A DNA stretch of 64,000 nucleotides, from the NCBI RefSeq assembly GCF_046237605.1, contig NZ_CP143542.1, positions 682,001 through 746,000 of the forward strand. Reading direction: 5' to 3'. The translations under genes were made by a program, and so were the position numbers. The stretch is from Paraperibacillus marinus. Lineage in GTDB: Bacteria; Bacillota; Bacilli; Bacillales; DSM-1321. Every line of letters starts with the position of its first letter. Position 1 is the stretch's first letter. Under the pieces are notes generated by a model that worked only from the letters and a program-made list of their open reading frames with translations, was not told where the DNA came from and did no database searches. Shown one piece after another: positions 26,745-35,031 of the stretch.

Positions 26745-26778
26745 AGGACGTTTGAAAGCACTGGCCGTCTATGTGCCC
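26742..26778 (+). repeat. Solitary degenerate 52-bp unit
   Basis: ATGAAGGACGTTTGAAAGC followed by CTGGCCGT matches the first half of the unit tandemly repeated at 15611-16017. The complementary right arm is not recognisable. Confidence 0.5.
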
Positions 26779-26794
26779 ATTCGCTGCAAAAATA

Positions 26795-26836
26795 AGAAGA
26801 ACCGCGAAAAGATTCAATTTTTCCGCAGTTCTTCTG
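26795..26836. terminator. Convergent terminator between acetyltransferase gene and hutG
   Basis: AGAAGAACCGCGAAAA pairs imperfectly with TTTTTCCGCAGTTCTTCT and can act in both directions. Confidence 0.7.
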
Positions 26837-27805
26837 TCATACCGTGCTGTCAGCAAGCCTGCTTCTTGCCGCAATTACTTCATGTATCAGGAGGGCAGCC
26901 AGTTTGACGGTCCGCCCGTCTTCATCCAGGCGTGGATTCACCTCGGCGATGTCAAAGCTTCTTACTCTGGGATGGGCAGCCAGCCGTCTGATCAGGAACC
27001 GGACCAATTTAGGATGGAGCCCGAATGGCGAGGGAGCACTCACGCCAGGGGCATGTCCAGCCTCCAGGACATCACAGCAGAGCGTCAGCATGCAGTCAGC
27101 TTTGTCTTCCATGAATTCTTCAAGCTTTTCCAGGCATCCTCTGAGATTATGTTCGGTGATATCTTCTTCTAAAATATAGGATGTGCCATATATACGGGCT
27201 GTTTCAAACAAATACTCTGTATTGCCCGCAGGCTGGATGCCGGCACAAAAATACCCGGCTTCACTGTTTCGGTCCAGAATCTGGCGGAACATGGTGCCTG
27301 ACGAAGTCTCCTGTTCATAGGGACGCATGTCAAAATGTGCATCGATATTGACGATCCCGACAGACGGCATCTTGTCCAGGCTGTCTTCATACCCCAGATA
27401 ATGCCCGAACGCCACCTCATGGCCGCCTCCGAGGATAATGGGAAAGATGCCTTCCGCAAACAGCCTGGAAACAGCGCGCCCCAGTTCTGCCTGTGCTTCT
27501 TCAAGCGCACCGCCTTCACAGACAATGCTTCCGAAATCAATCAGCCTGGCTCCTGAAGGCAGGGGAAGGGCAGCCAGGCTTTTCCTAAGTTCGTCGGGCG
27601 CGAGACAACTGCCGGTGCGCCCTTTATTCCTTCTGACTCCCTCATCGCTTTTAAAACCGATGATTCCTATCGCACCAGGCTTCGCGATTCCGGCCGCTTG
27701 AAAAACATCCATGAATTCCACAGCCTGATGCAGGCGGAACGCCTTAAGGTCCTCTGTGCTGTCCACTCTCCCAGTCCACATATGTGGCTCGCTTAACTCA
27801 TACAT
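26837..27805 (-). CDS. hutG: Formimidoylglutamase
   Basis: A 322-residue enzyme of the ureohydrolase family that splits N-formimidoyl-L-glutamate to glutamate and formamide, the last step of histidine breakdown. Mn ligands are visible in GGGHEVAFGH, in NIDAHFDMRP (DxHxD) and in TLCCDVLEAGHAPGVSAPSP. The Cys-Cys-Asp in place of Asp-x-Asp fits HutG and not arginase. AAGGAAGG precedes the ATG. No other hut gene lies near, so either the gene is isolated or the rest of the pathway is elsewhere. Confidence 0.9.
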   Translation of the reverse strand: MYELSEPHMWTGRVDSTEDLKAFRLHQAVEFMDVFQAAGIAKPGAIGIIGFKSDEGVRRNKGRTGSCLAPDELRKSLAALPLPSGARLIDFGSIVCEGGALEEAQAELGRAVSRLFAEGIFPIILGGGHEVAFGHYLGYEDSLDKMPSVGIVNIDAHFDMRPYEQETSSGTMFRQILDRNSEAGYFCAGIQPAGNTEYLFETARIYGTSYILEEDITEHNLRGCLEKLEEFMEDKADCMLTLCCDVLEAGHAPGVSAPSPFGLHPKLVRFLIRRLAAHPRVRSFDIAEVNPRLDEDGRTVKLAALLIHEVIAARSRLADSTV

Positions 27806-27911
27806 GGTATCCTTCCTTTATATTGAAATTTTAGATAATTTATGTTCAATCAAATTATAAGCCTAAAACGTGCCGTTCTCCAGCGTGACAGGGACCAGTG
27901 CCGGGAGAGTT

Positions 27912-27990
27912 TTGGGAAATGGGGACTGTCCCCATAAGGAAGGCAGCAATGGCGCGGCTGAAAGGCTCGGGAAATAGGGGACTGCCCCCC
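27912..27990. repeat. GGGAAATGGGGACTGTCCCC palindromic repeats
   Basis: Two copies (GGGAAATGGGGACTGTCCCC near 27917 and GGGAAATAGGGGACTGCCCC near 27970) lie directly upstream of the ABC exporter genes. They may fold in the mRNA leader. Confidence 0.7.
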
Positions 27991-28008
27991 TTTTTAGGAG
28001 GCTGTTTT

Positions 28009-29739
28009 ATGCGACGGATGTTTGGTTTTTTGAGGAGGTACCGTCTCCCGGCGGGAGTGGCGCTCGTTTTTATGCTGGTGGAGCTGGCGGTGGAGCTTTG
28101 GCAGCCTTTGATTATTTCTAAGATTGTGGATGATGGCGTTATAGCTGGTGAGATGGGGGTGATTGCAAAATGGGGCGGGGTGCTGCTGGTTGTTTCGGTA
28201 TTTGCCTTCATTGGGGGGATCATTAATTCCTTTTACGCCTCTCATGTGAGCCAGAGCTTTGCGTATGATGTGAGGCGGGATGTCTTTAAAAGGATTCAGT
28301 CCTTCTCATTTGAAAGCTTCAGCAGATTTCCTGCTTCTTCCCTGATTACCAGGATGACAAATGATGTGACACAGGTACAGAATACAGTGTTCATGGCCCT
28401 GCGCATTATGCTCCGTGCACCTCTTTTGATCATTGGCAGCACGATCATGGCTTTTACGGTGAATGCTAAATTGGCACTCGTGCTGGCTGCAGTGATTCCG
28501 CTGCTTATGATATTCCTCGGCTGGGTGATGAATAAGGGAGGAACTCTCTTCAAAACCGTACAGGTCAGGCTTGACCGGGTTAATAGTGTGATGAGGGAAA
28601 ACCTTACAGCCATCAGACTGATCAAGGCGTTTCTCAGACGGAATCATGAAGAGGGCCGCTTTGGAGAGGCGAATCAAGATTTAAAAGGCCGGACCGTACA
28701 TGCCTTAAGGATTATGGAGACTGTAAACCCCCTTTTGCTGTTGTTCATGAATATCTGTGTGATTGCCATCCTTTGGGCAGGAAGCGATCTGATCCAGGGG
28801 AATGGAGCAAAAGTCGGGGAGGTTGTGGCCATTGTTAACTATACAGCCAGAATCACTTCCGCCTTTTCGCCATTATCATTTATCATTGCGGCTTTCTCCC
28901 GGGCAAGGGCATCAGCAGCCAGGATTACAGAGGTTCTTGATATGGAGGACCCTATGAATGACGGAACCGGCACAAATTCAGCCGGCGGTCTCATACAGGG
29001 CCAAGTCGAGTTCCAGTCAGTCAGCTTTGCTTATCCGCAAACGTCAGGACATGTGCTCCATGACCTCAGCTTTAAGGTTAAGGCGGGCGAGACTGCTGCT
29101 ATCCTCGGAGCCACCGGATCAGGCAAGACAACCCTGTTCCAGCTGATCCCCCGTCTATATGATGCATCAGGGGGAGATATACGCATTGATGGAAAACCGA
29201 TCCGCACCTTCAAGCTTTCTGAATTAAGGAATCAAATCGGCTATGTGCCGCAGGAAGCCCTGCTGTTCACAGGGACGGTAAAAGATAATATAGCCTGGGG
29301 GAAGGAAGACGCCTCATATGATGAAATCATCAAGGCGGCGAAGGCTGCCCAGATTCATGAAACCATCATGAAGCTGCCCCGACAATATGATGCAGTAATC
29401 GGCCAAAAAGGTGTCAATTTATCAGGCGGCCAAAAGCAGAGGCTCTCCATTGCCCGTGCCCTTGTAAGGAATCCAAAGATTCTGATGCTCGATGACAGTA
29501 CAAGCGCACTTGATTTGAAAACGGAGGCAGCCTTGCTTCAGGCGCTGGAGGAGTACCGCTGCACCACATTCATCATTACCCAGAAAGTTAGTACAGCCAT
29601 GGACGCTGATACAATCCTGCTGCTTGAGGATGGCGCACTGCTCGCCGCAGGAAGTCATGAGTCACTTCTTGGAAAATCGCCCCTTTATTTGAAAATCTAC
29701 CAATCGCAGTTTGAAGGAGGGCAGGAGGAAATATGCTAG
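28009..29739 (+). CDS. Heterodimeric ABC exporter, subunit A (degenerate catalytic site)
   Basis: A 576-residue half transporter with a six-helix membrane domain (about residues 1-310) and an ATPase domain. Walker A is GATGSGKTT and the signature LSGGQKQR is intact. Walker B reads ILMLDDST, with Asp in place of the catalytic Glu, and the switch His is replaced (FIITQKVS). This is the degenerate-site partner in exporters such as YfiB/YfiC or BmrCD. The ATG at 28009 follows AGGAGG. It overlaps the partner gene by 7 bp, so the two are coupled. Confidence 0.9.
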   Translation: MRRMFGFLRRYRLPAGVALVFMLVELAVELWQPLIISKIVDDGVIAGEMGVIAKWGGVLLVVSVFAFIGGIINSFYASHVSQSFAYDVRRDVFKRIQSFSFESFSRFPASSLITRMTNDVTQVQNTVFMALRIMLRAPLLIIGSTIMAFTVNAKLALVLAAVIPLLMIFLGWVMNKGGTLFKTVQVRLDRVNSVMRENLTAIRLIKAFLRRNHEEGRFGEANQDLKGRTVHALRIMETVNPLLLLFMNICVIAILWAGSDLIQGNGAKVGEVVAIVNYTARITSAFSPLSFIIAAFSRARASAARITEVLDMEDPMNDGTGTNSAGGLIQGQVEFQSVSFAYPQTSGHVLHDLSFKVKAGETAAILGATGSGKTTLFQLIPRLYDASGGDIRIDGKPIRTFKLSELRNQIGYVPQEALLFTGTVKDNIAWGKEDASYDEIIKAAKAAQIHETIMKLPRQYDAVIGQKGVNLSGGQKQRLSIARALVRNPKILMLDDSTSALDLKTEAALLQALEEYRCTTFIITQKVSTAMDADTILLLEDGALLAAGSHESLLGKSPLYLKIYQSQFEGGQEEIC

Positions 29740-31571
29740 ATGAGCTGAAGAAGCCTTTTCAATACAAGCATGTCCTGGACAAACAAGAAATGGTGAAGGA
29801 ACAGCTTCCGGAAAAAAAGAAGCCGAGGGCGAAGAATCAGCAAAAAACGCTGAGGCGGCTCTGGGGCTATCTTGCCGGTTATAAAAAACAGCTGTTCCTG
29901 GTCACCTCCATGGTGGTTCTAAGCTCCATATTCGGTCTGCTCGGCCCCTTCCTTGCCGGCCGTGCTGTCGACTGGTTCATCGTGACGAAGGAAAGCAGCG
30001 GGCTTGCTGCCGTGCTGGGTGCACTCGTGGTTATTTATATCCTGAACTCTGTGTCATTGTTCCTGCAGAATTACTGGATGATCGGCATTGCACAGGAAAC
30101 CGTCTCTACGATGAGGGGACAGCTGTTTGGCCACCTGCACAGGCTGCCTATCCCTTTTTTTGATAAAAGGCAGCATGGCGAGCTGATGAGCCGCGTAACC
30201 AATGATATCGAAAATGTCAGCTCCACTTTAAACAGCTCAGTCATCCAGATCATCTCAAGCATCCTCACGCTTGCCGGCACCATATCGGTCATGCTGTATC
30301 TCAGCCCGCTCTTGACCTTACTTACTTTGATCATCATTCCATTAATGGCCGTGGGGATGAGGTGGATCACAAAGAGGACAGGGCGCCTGTTCAAATCCCA
30401 GCAGCGAAATCTGGGCGAACTGAATGGATTTATCGAAGAAATCATTTCGGGACAAAGGATAGTCAAAACGTTCTCGCAGGAACGCCGGGTCATGGATGAG
30501 CTGATGATTAAAAATGAAAGGCTGAAAAGAGCCGGATTTTGGGCATCCTGCTATTCGGGGTTCATTCCTAAATTGATGAATGGCCTGAATAATCTAAGCT
30601 TCACCGTCATTGCAGGGATAGGCGGATATCTGGCCTATAAAGGACAGATCACGATAGGAACCATCGTAATTTTTGCTGAATACTCCCGGCAATTCACCCG
30701 GCCCCTCAACGATCTTGCAAACCAGTTTAACACCGTACTTTCTGCGATTGCGGGGGCGGAGCGGGTATTTGATATTATGGATGAGCAGGAAGAAGCTTCG
30801 GATGAAACAAATACCCTTCAGCTGACAGAGGTCACAGGTGAAGTAGAGTTCCAGGACGTCTCATTTTCCTACAGCAGTGAAGGCACCACGGTCGAGCATA
30901 TCTCCTTCAGGGCTGAGCCCGGTGAGATGGTCGCCCTGGCCGGCGCAACAGGCGCTGGAAAAACGACCATCATCAACCTCCTTTCCAGGTTTTATGAGGC
31001 CAATGAAGGCAGCATCTTGATTGACGGCAAGGAGATACGCAGGATAAAAAGGGAAGATCTGCGGAGTCATATGGGGTTTGTGCTCCAGGATTCCTATCTA
31101 TTCCAGGGTTCAGTCCGGGATAACATCCGCTATGGCAGGCTGGATGCCTCCGATGAAGAAGTGGAGGATGCGGCAAGGCTCGCCAACGCTCATTCCTTTA
31201 TCCAAAAACTCCCCGGTCAGTATGATGCTGTCCTTAAGCAGGATGGAGGAGGGATCAGCCAGGGCCAGAAGCAGCTGCTGTCCATCGCCAGGGCTATCCT
31301 CGCAGATCCGTCGATTCTGATTCTGGATGAAGCCACCAGCAGCATTGATACTATAACCGAAATTAAGATCCAGGAAGCGCTGCAAAGACTGATGAAAGGC
31401 AGGACAAGCTTTGTGATCGCACATAGACTGAACACGATTCAGCAGGCAGACCAAATCATCGTGCTGAACGAAGGCCGGATTATTGAAAAAGGTTCACATG
31501 AAGAACTGCTGAAGCAAAAGGGTTATTACCACAACCTTTTCAGCGGCCAGCTGCAAAAGATGAATGCTTGA
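29733..31571 (+). CDS. Heterodimeric ABC exporter, subunit B
   Basis: A 612-residue half transporter with an N-terminal cytoplasmic extension of about 45 residues, six membrane helices, and an ATPase domain. Walker A is GATGAGKTT, Walker B is LILDEATSS with the catalytic Glu, and the switch region VIAHRL has its His. The signature is altered to ISQGQKQ in place of LSGGQ. It complements subunit A: each contributes the parts the other lacks. The length and extension resemble YfiC. Likely substrates are drugs or lipids; not predictable here. Confidence 0.9.
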   Translation: MLDELKKPFQYKHVLDKQEMVKEQLPEKKKPRAKNQQKTLRRLWGYLAGYKKQLFLVTSMVVLSSIFGLLGPFLAGRAVDWFIVTKESSGLAAVLGALVVIYILNSVSLFLQNYWMIGIAQETVSTMRGQLFGHLHRLPIPFFDKRQHGELMSRVTNDIENVSSTLNSSVIQIISSILTLAGTISVMLYLSPLLTLLTLIIIPLMAVGMRWITKRTGRLFKSQQRNLGELNGFIEEIISGQRIVKTFSQERRVMDELMIKNERLKRAGFWASCYSGFIPKLMNGLNNLSFTVIAGIGGYLAYKGQITIGTIVIFAEYSRQFTRPLNDLANQFNTVLSAIAGAERVFDIMDEQEEASDETNTLQLTEVTGEVEFQDVSFSYSSEGTTVEHISFRAEPGEMVALAGATGAGKTTIINLLSRFYEANEGSILIDGKEIRRIKREDLRSHMGFVLQDSYLFQGSVRDNIRYGRLDASDEEVEDAARLANAHSFIQKLPGQYDAVLKQDGGGISQGQKQLLSIARAILADPSILILDEATSSIDTITEIKIQEALQRLMKGRTSFVIAHRLNTIQQADQIIVLNEGRIIEKGSHEELLKQKGYYHNLFSGQLQKMNA

Positions 31572-31677
31572 TTTAGGTAAAATGGCCCTTCTTTTTACAA
31601 GTATAGGCTGCGCATATTTTGCTGTGATTGTGTTACGATAGAATTACTCAGAGCACATTAAAGGAGCAGCCAAGTAT

Positions 31678-32403
31678 ATGAGAGTAAAACTGATAGCAGC
31701 CCTTGCTTCACTGGCAATCCTCAGTTCCTGTTCTGCGCTGCAGGATTTTAGCGATTTTACAGCCCAGGACTCAAACTTAGGGTCAGAAAGCAGAAAAACA
31801 ACAAAAACAGTTAAAGCACCAGTCAAACAGCTGCTGGATGTTCCCCTGCTGAACCAGATGGAAACCCCGAGGCTGTACAATGGCTGTGAAGTGACCAGCC
31901 TGGCCATGCTGATGAACTACAGGGACATTGATGTGACAAAAAATGAACTGGCTTCTGCCATTAAACGGGTCCCCCTAACCTATCAGAACGGGGAAAAAGG
32001 AAATCCGAATGCCGGCTTTGTCGGGAATATGGAAGACGGCCCGGGCCTTGGAGTCTATCAAGGACCCATTACAAAGCTTGCCAGGAAATATGCTGGCGAT
32101 AAAGTCAGAAACCTGACGGGCCAGCATTTTGACGAGCTGTTGAATGAGGTGGGAAGCGGTTCCCCGGTATGGATTATCACCACGGCGGAATTTGTCCCAG
32201 TAAATGATTTCATTGAATGGTCCACTCCTCAGGGGAAAATCAAGGTAACTTATAAGGAACACAGCGTTGTGATCACGGGGTATGATCCCCAGTATGTTTA
32301 TGTCAATGATCCTTATGGCCATAAGAACAGGAAGCTGCCGAGAGAAAACTTTATCAAAGCCTGGAAGCAGATGGGCAGCCAGGCATTGACCATAGAGGCT
32401 TAA
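31678..32403 (+). CDS. C39-like cysteine peptidase lipoprotein
   Basis: A 241-residue exported lipoprotein. The signal peptide ends with the lipobox AILSSC, putting the lipidated Cys at residue 18. The C39-like (YvpB-type) domain has Cys in YNGCEVTSLAMLMNY, His in EHSVVITGYD, and VNDPYG, in the order expected of a papain-like fold. It may cleave peptides at the cell surface. AAAGGAGC precedes the ATG. It is a single gene closed by a terminator and followed by the first LexA box. Confidence 0.85.
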   Translation: MRVKLIAALASLAILSSCSALQDFSDFTAQDSNLGSESRKTTKTVKAPVKQLLDVPLLNQMETPRLYNGCEVTSLAMLMNYRDIDVTKNELASAIKRVPLTYQNGEKGNPNAGFVGNMEDGPGLGVYQGPITKLARKYAGDKVRNLTGQHFDELLNEVGSGSPVWIITTAEFVPVNDFIEWSTPQGKIKVTYKEHSVVITGYDPQYVYVNDPYGHKNRKLPRENFIKAWKQMGSQALTIEA

Positions 32404-32437
32404 GGGGTTGTCCCATAAAGGGACAGCCTCTTTTTTG
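32404..32437 (+). terminator. Terminator after C39-like gene
   Basis: GGTTGTCCC and GGGACAGCC arms around ATAAA, followed by TCTTTTTT. Confidence 0.85.
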
Positions 32438-32449
32438 AGAAAAATATAG

Positions 32450-32461
32450 GAACAAGTGTTC
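32450..32461. promoter_or_regulatory. LexA (SOS) box upstream of ArpU-like gene
   Basis: GAACAAGTGTTC matches the Bacillus LexA core GAAC-n4-GTTC, and the centre fits RNRY. It lies 80 bases before the start codon and just upstream of a possible TTGTTT / TAAAAT promoter. Confidence 0.7.
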
Positions 32462-32540
32462 TTGTTTTTGTTTTTGAACTTGTAATAAAATAGAAATAAA
32501 GACTCAGGTTATACCAAATGCAGAAGGGAGGGATGGAATA

Positions 32541-32909
32541 ATGAATAGAGAAAACTTTTTTGATGAAAAAGAACTGAACAGGCTGATCATCGCTGAACTG
32601 AAACAATACAGGATTCTGAAAGTGCAGCTTGAAAACATTCAAGAGAGGGAGCGCGCCGGCATTGTGGATCTGTTTCCTTCTGTAAGGGAGACGGGTGATA
32701 CTTCTTACTTAAAAGTATTGCAGATCCAGCGGGCATTGGAAGAGTCGCTCGATCCGCTTGAGAGGGAGCTGATAGAGAAGAAATACCTGGGCCAGTGCGA
32801 CCCGACTGATTTGGAAGTATATCTGGAACTTGGGATAAAAAAGGCTAAATATTATGCGAAGAAGAAGGAGGCACTGAAAGCACTCGCCACAGCACTGGGG
32901 GTAATTTAA
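32541..32909 (+). CDS. ArpU-like phage-type transcriptional regulator
   Basis: A 122-residue protein. The N-terminal half is helical (LNRLIIAELKQYRILKVQLENI). The C-terminal half, LDPLERELIEKKYLG then VYLELGIKKAKYYAKKKEAL, has the sigma-region-4-like helix-turn-helix of the ArpU family, which controls late phage genes for packaging and lysis. GGGAGGG precedes the ATG. Here it is followed by a holin gene and both have a LexA box in front, so it may control lysis after DNA damage. No terminase, capsid or integrase gene is nearby. The family call rests on the C-terminal pattern. Confidence 0.65.
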   Translation: MNRENFFDEKELNRLIIAELKQYRILKVQLENIQERERAGIVDLFPSVRETGDTSYLKVLQIQRALEESLDPLERELIEKKYLGQCDPTDLEVYLELGIKKAKYYAKKKEALKALATALGVI

Positions 32910-33124
32910 GGATTTCTGCTGAGGATGAAAGCCGGCTTGCTTCCGCTTTGCTTTGGTTTGTCGTGAAAAACCATCGAAAGCTGAAAGGAACCAGGCTTTC
33001 CTTTTTTGAAATTTATAAGGAATTCCCGTGTATAGAGGCTGCCCGCCCTCCGGACAAAACCTGGAAAAAAAGAAGATAAACGAGGCACCACGCCGCCTTC
33101 AATAATAGTTGTAAAATGGATATA

Positions 33125-33136
33125 GAACAAGTGTTC
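33125..33136. promoter_or_regulatory. LexA (SOS) box upstream of holin gene
   Basis: A second GAACAAGTGTTC, identical to the box at 32450, lies 30 bases before the holin start codon and overlaps a possible TATAGA -10 box. TTGACA just after it is too close to the ribosome binding site to be a -35. Confidence 0.75.
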
Positions 33137-33165
33137 TATTTTTGACAATTAAGGAGGCGTGCTTT

Positions 33166-33588
33166 ATGTATTTTGGTTTGTCTCTAAGCTGTAAAAGTTT
33201 CATGGACTGTTTAATGGAAGCTGGAATATATGTTGCCGGCGGGATGGACAAGCTTCTGCTTTCCTGGTTTATCCTGGTCTGCTGCGAGTTGGCAGGGAGG
33301 GCCGTCTGGCTTATCTGCAAAAAAGAATTAAGCTGTAAAAATGCCATACACTCCATTCTGAAAAAAATGTCTTCTCTGATACTCCTGATCGCGGCTGTCC
33401 AGATTGATATTGTAATGGGCAATGCAGAGCAATTCATCAGATCAGCGGCCATTGTCTTTTTAATCGGCAATGAGGGGATAGCGATAATGGAAAACCTCAA
33501 GAACCTGGGTCTGCCTGCCCCGGCAGCGGTTTCCAGAATAATGGACCTGCTGGGCGAAAAGGATGAGGATGGGCCCCCAGGCGATTAG
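33166..33588 (+). CDS. Phage holin family protein (Holin_4_1-like)
   Basis: A 140-residue membrane protein. MDKLLLSWFILVCCELAGRAVWLI and MSSLILLIAAVQIDIVMG are membrane segments. The C-terminal block FLIGNEGIAIMENLKNLGLPAPAAV is the hallmark of the phi-CTX/TcdE-type holin family. Such proteins form membrane holes that release lytic enzymes or toxins. AAGGAGG lies 8 bases before the ATG at 33166. No endolysin gene follows. With its LexA box it should be switched on by DNA damage, together with the ArpU-like gene upstream. Confidence 0.88.
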   Translation: MYFGLSLSCKSFMDCLMEAGIYVAGGMDKLLLSWFILVCCELAGRAVWLICKKELSCKNAIHSILKKMSSLILLIAAVQIDIVMGNAEQFIRSAAIVFLIGNEGIAIMENLKNLGLPAPAAVSRIMDLLGEKDEDGPPGD

Positions 33589-33608
33589 CATGGAGAGCGG
33601 CATAGAAA

Positions 33609-33647
33609 CGGGAACCGCTATACAAAGCCGGGTCCCGGTTTTTTAAA
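33609..33647 (+). terminator. Terminator after holin gene
   Basis: CGGGAACC and GGGTCCCG arms around a 13-base loop, followed by TTTTTT. Confidence 0.75.
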
Positions 33648-33688
33648 AACTGGATGAAAACGGAATAAATCGACAAATCCCTCCAGCA

Positions 33689-33714
33689 GGATTATCTTGT
33701 CTTCCACGGGGTAT
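33689..33714 (+). promoter_or_regulatory. Candidate sigma-B promoter of stress-protein gene
   Basis: GGATTA (33689-33694) and GGGTAT (33709-33714) with a 14-base spacer. The -10 is consensus for sigma-B and the -35 is partial. It fits the general-stress product downstream. Confidence 0.5.
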
Positions 33715-33755
33715 CTAATATCGTGAAAGCAAAAATTTCTATTGGAGGTATGATG

Positions 33756-34895
33756 ATGAATAAGAGAGTAGTAGGCGTATACGACCATGGAAATGATGCC
33801 ATTAAAGTCATCGAGGATCTACAGGCAGAGGGCTATGAAAGAGATGAAATCTCAGTCATTGCCAAGGATCCTGAAGATGTGCACGAGATAACGGATGAAA
33901 CAGGAACAAAAGCAGGCGAAGGAGCAGCTGCAGGGGCCGCTACCGGAGGTGTGCTGGGCGGATTGACTGGATTCCTGGCGGGAGTCGGTGCCCTTGCCAT
34001 ACCAGGAATCGGGCCAATCCTTGCGGCAGGGCCGATTGCCGCGACGATTGCCGGTGCTGCAACAGGCGCAGGCGCAGGCGGCATTGCCGGTGCTCTTGTC
34101 GGTATGGGTATACCGGATGATGAAGCAAAACAATATGAAACCGACATTAAAGAAGGGAAAATTCTCGTTCTTGTCGACGATAAGGACGGAGCTTTCGATG
34201 GTTCAAGAAGAATGGATCAAAGTGAAGGAATCGGCAGACAGGGCGTAATCGGTGGCATTGGCCATACAGACAGGCCGGGAAGCCTGGACAGGGAACAGGG
34301 TCTGTCTGATTCCCGGACAGTGATCAGGGGCGGACGTGACAGTGGACTGGAACGGGGCGGCCTTGAATCTGAGCTGACGAGCCATACCACTGACAGGCAC
34401 AGCGTACGGGAAGGAATCCTGGAAGAACCGGACGAGCATGGCCGCAGTGTGGATCCACACAAAGAGACATCCTTTGGAGAAAGCTTCAGCGGACGGAAGC
34501 TGAGTGACGATGAAGGGTTTGGCGGACGTCCCGTACCGGCAGATGGAGAAAATCTCCGTGAACGTGCAAATGCTGCCGCAGATGATACAAATGTACATGG
34601 CGGTTTGAATCTTGCAGGAAATGACGGCTTCCGTGATGAAACGAAGCGTGATACAGGCGATGAGACCGTGGGCAGGGACTGGGATGAAGACCGGGAAATC
34701 AGGGACCGCCAGCGCCGTATTGAAGAAACGAGCGACCCGCTTCTTACTGGAGATCCGATGGTGGATGCCACCAGGGGCGGCAGCAGGGGACCTGCATCTT
34801 TTCGGGATAACAATGGAATCGTGACGGATGATGCATCAGGACAGGAAGGAAGGCCATTCCGCCGCGACAATGACAGCGATGACCCGATTGTTTAA
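33756..34895 (+). CDS. General stress protein 17M-like protein with long disordered tail
   Basis: A 379-residue protein. Residues 1-40 (MNKRVVGVYDHGNDAIKVIE and onward) and the Gly/Ala-rich segment (about 45-125) match the YflT/GSP17M stress-protein domain, which ends near residue 140 (ILVLVDDKDGAF). The remaining 230 residues are highly charged, rich in Gly, Asp, Arg and Glu, and probably disordered. YflT itself is about 115 residues, so the tail is an extension. One of three consecutive ATG codons is the start; the third has the best spacing from GGAGG. A sigma-B-like promoter lies about 40 bases upstream. Confidence 0.8.
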   Translation: MNKRVVGVYDHGNDAIKVIEDLQAEGYERDEISVIAKDPEDVHEITDETGTKAGEGAAAGAATGGVLGGLTGFLAGVGALAIPGIGPILAAGPIAATIAGAATGAGAGGIAGALVGMGIPDDEAKQYETDIKEGKILVLVDDKDGAFDGSRRMDQSEGIGRQGVIGGIGHTDRPGSLDREQGLSDSRTVIRGGRDSGLERGGLESELTSHTTDRHSVREGILEEPDEHGRSVDPHKETSFGESFSGRKLSDDEGFGGRPVPADGENLRERANAAADDTNVHGGLNLAGNDGFRDETKRDTGDETVGRDWDEDREIRDRQRRIEETSDPLLTGDPMVDATRGGSRGPASFRDNNGIVTDDASGQEGRPFRRDNDSDDPIV

Positions 34896-34907
34896 GAAAT
34901 AGATGGA

Positions 34908-34942
34908 AGGCTGGCCGCCAATAGGCGGTCAGCCTTTTTTAA
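34908..34942 (+). terminator. Terminator after stress-protein gene
   Basis: AAGGCTGGCCGCC-aata-GGCGGTCAGCCTT followed by TTTT. Confidence 0.9.
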
Positions 34943-35031
34943 TGGAGTTTTTGCGGGGTAATTCTAAAAACAGGTTTTTAAAATCCGGGAAAAGGCTAAA
35001 ATACCAGTAAATTATTTTAGGAGGATACAAG

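Noticed and set aside
32541..33588. Intact prophage
   Set aside because: Only an ArpU-like regulator and a holin are present. No structural, replication, integration or lysin gene was found on either side.
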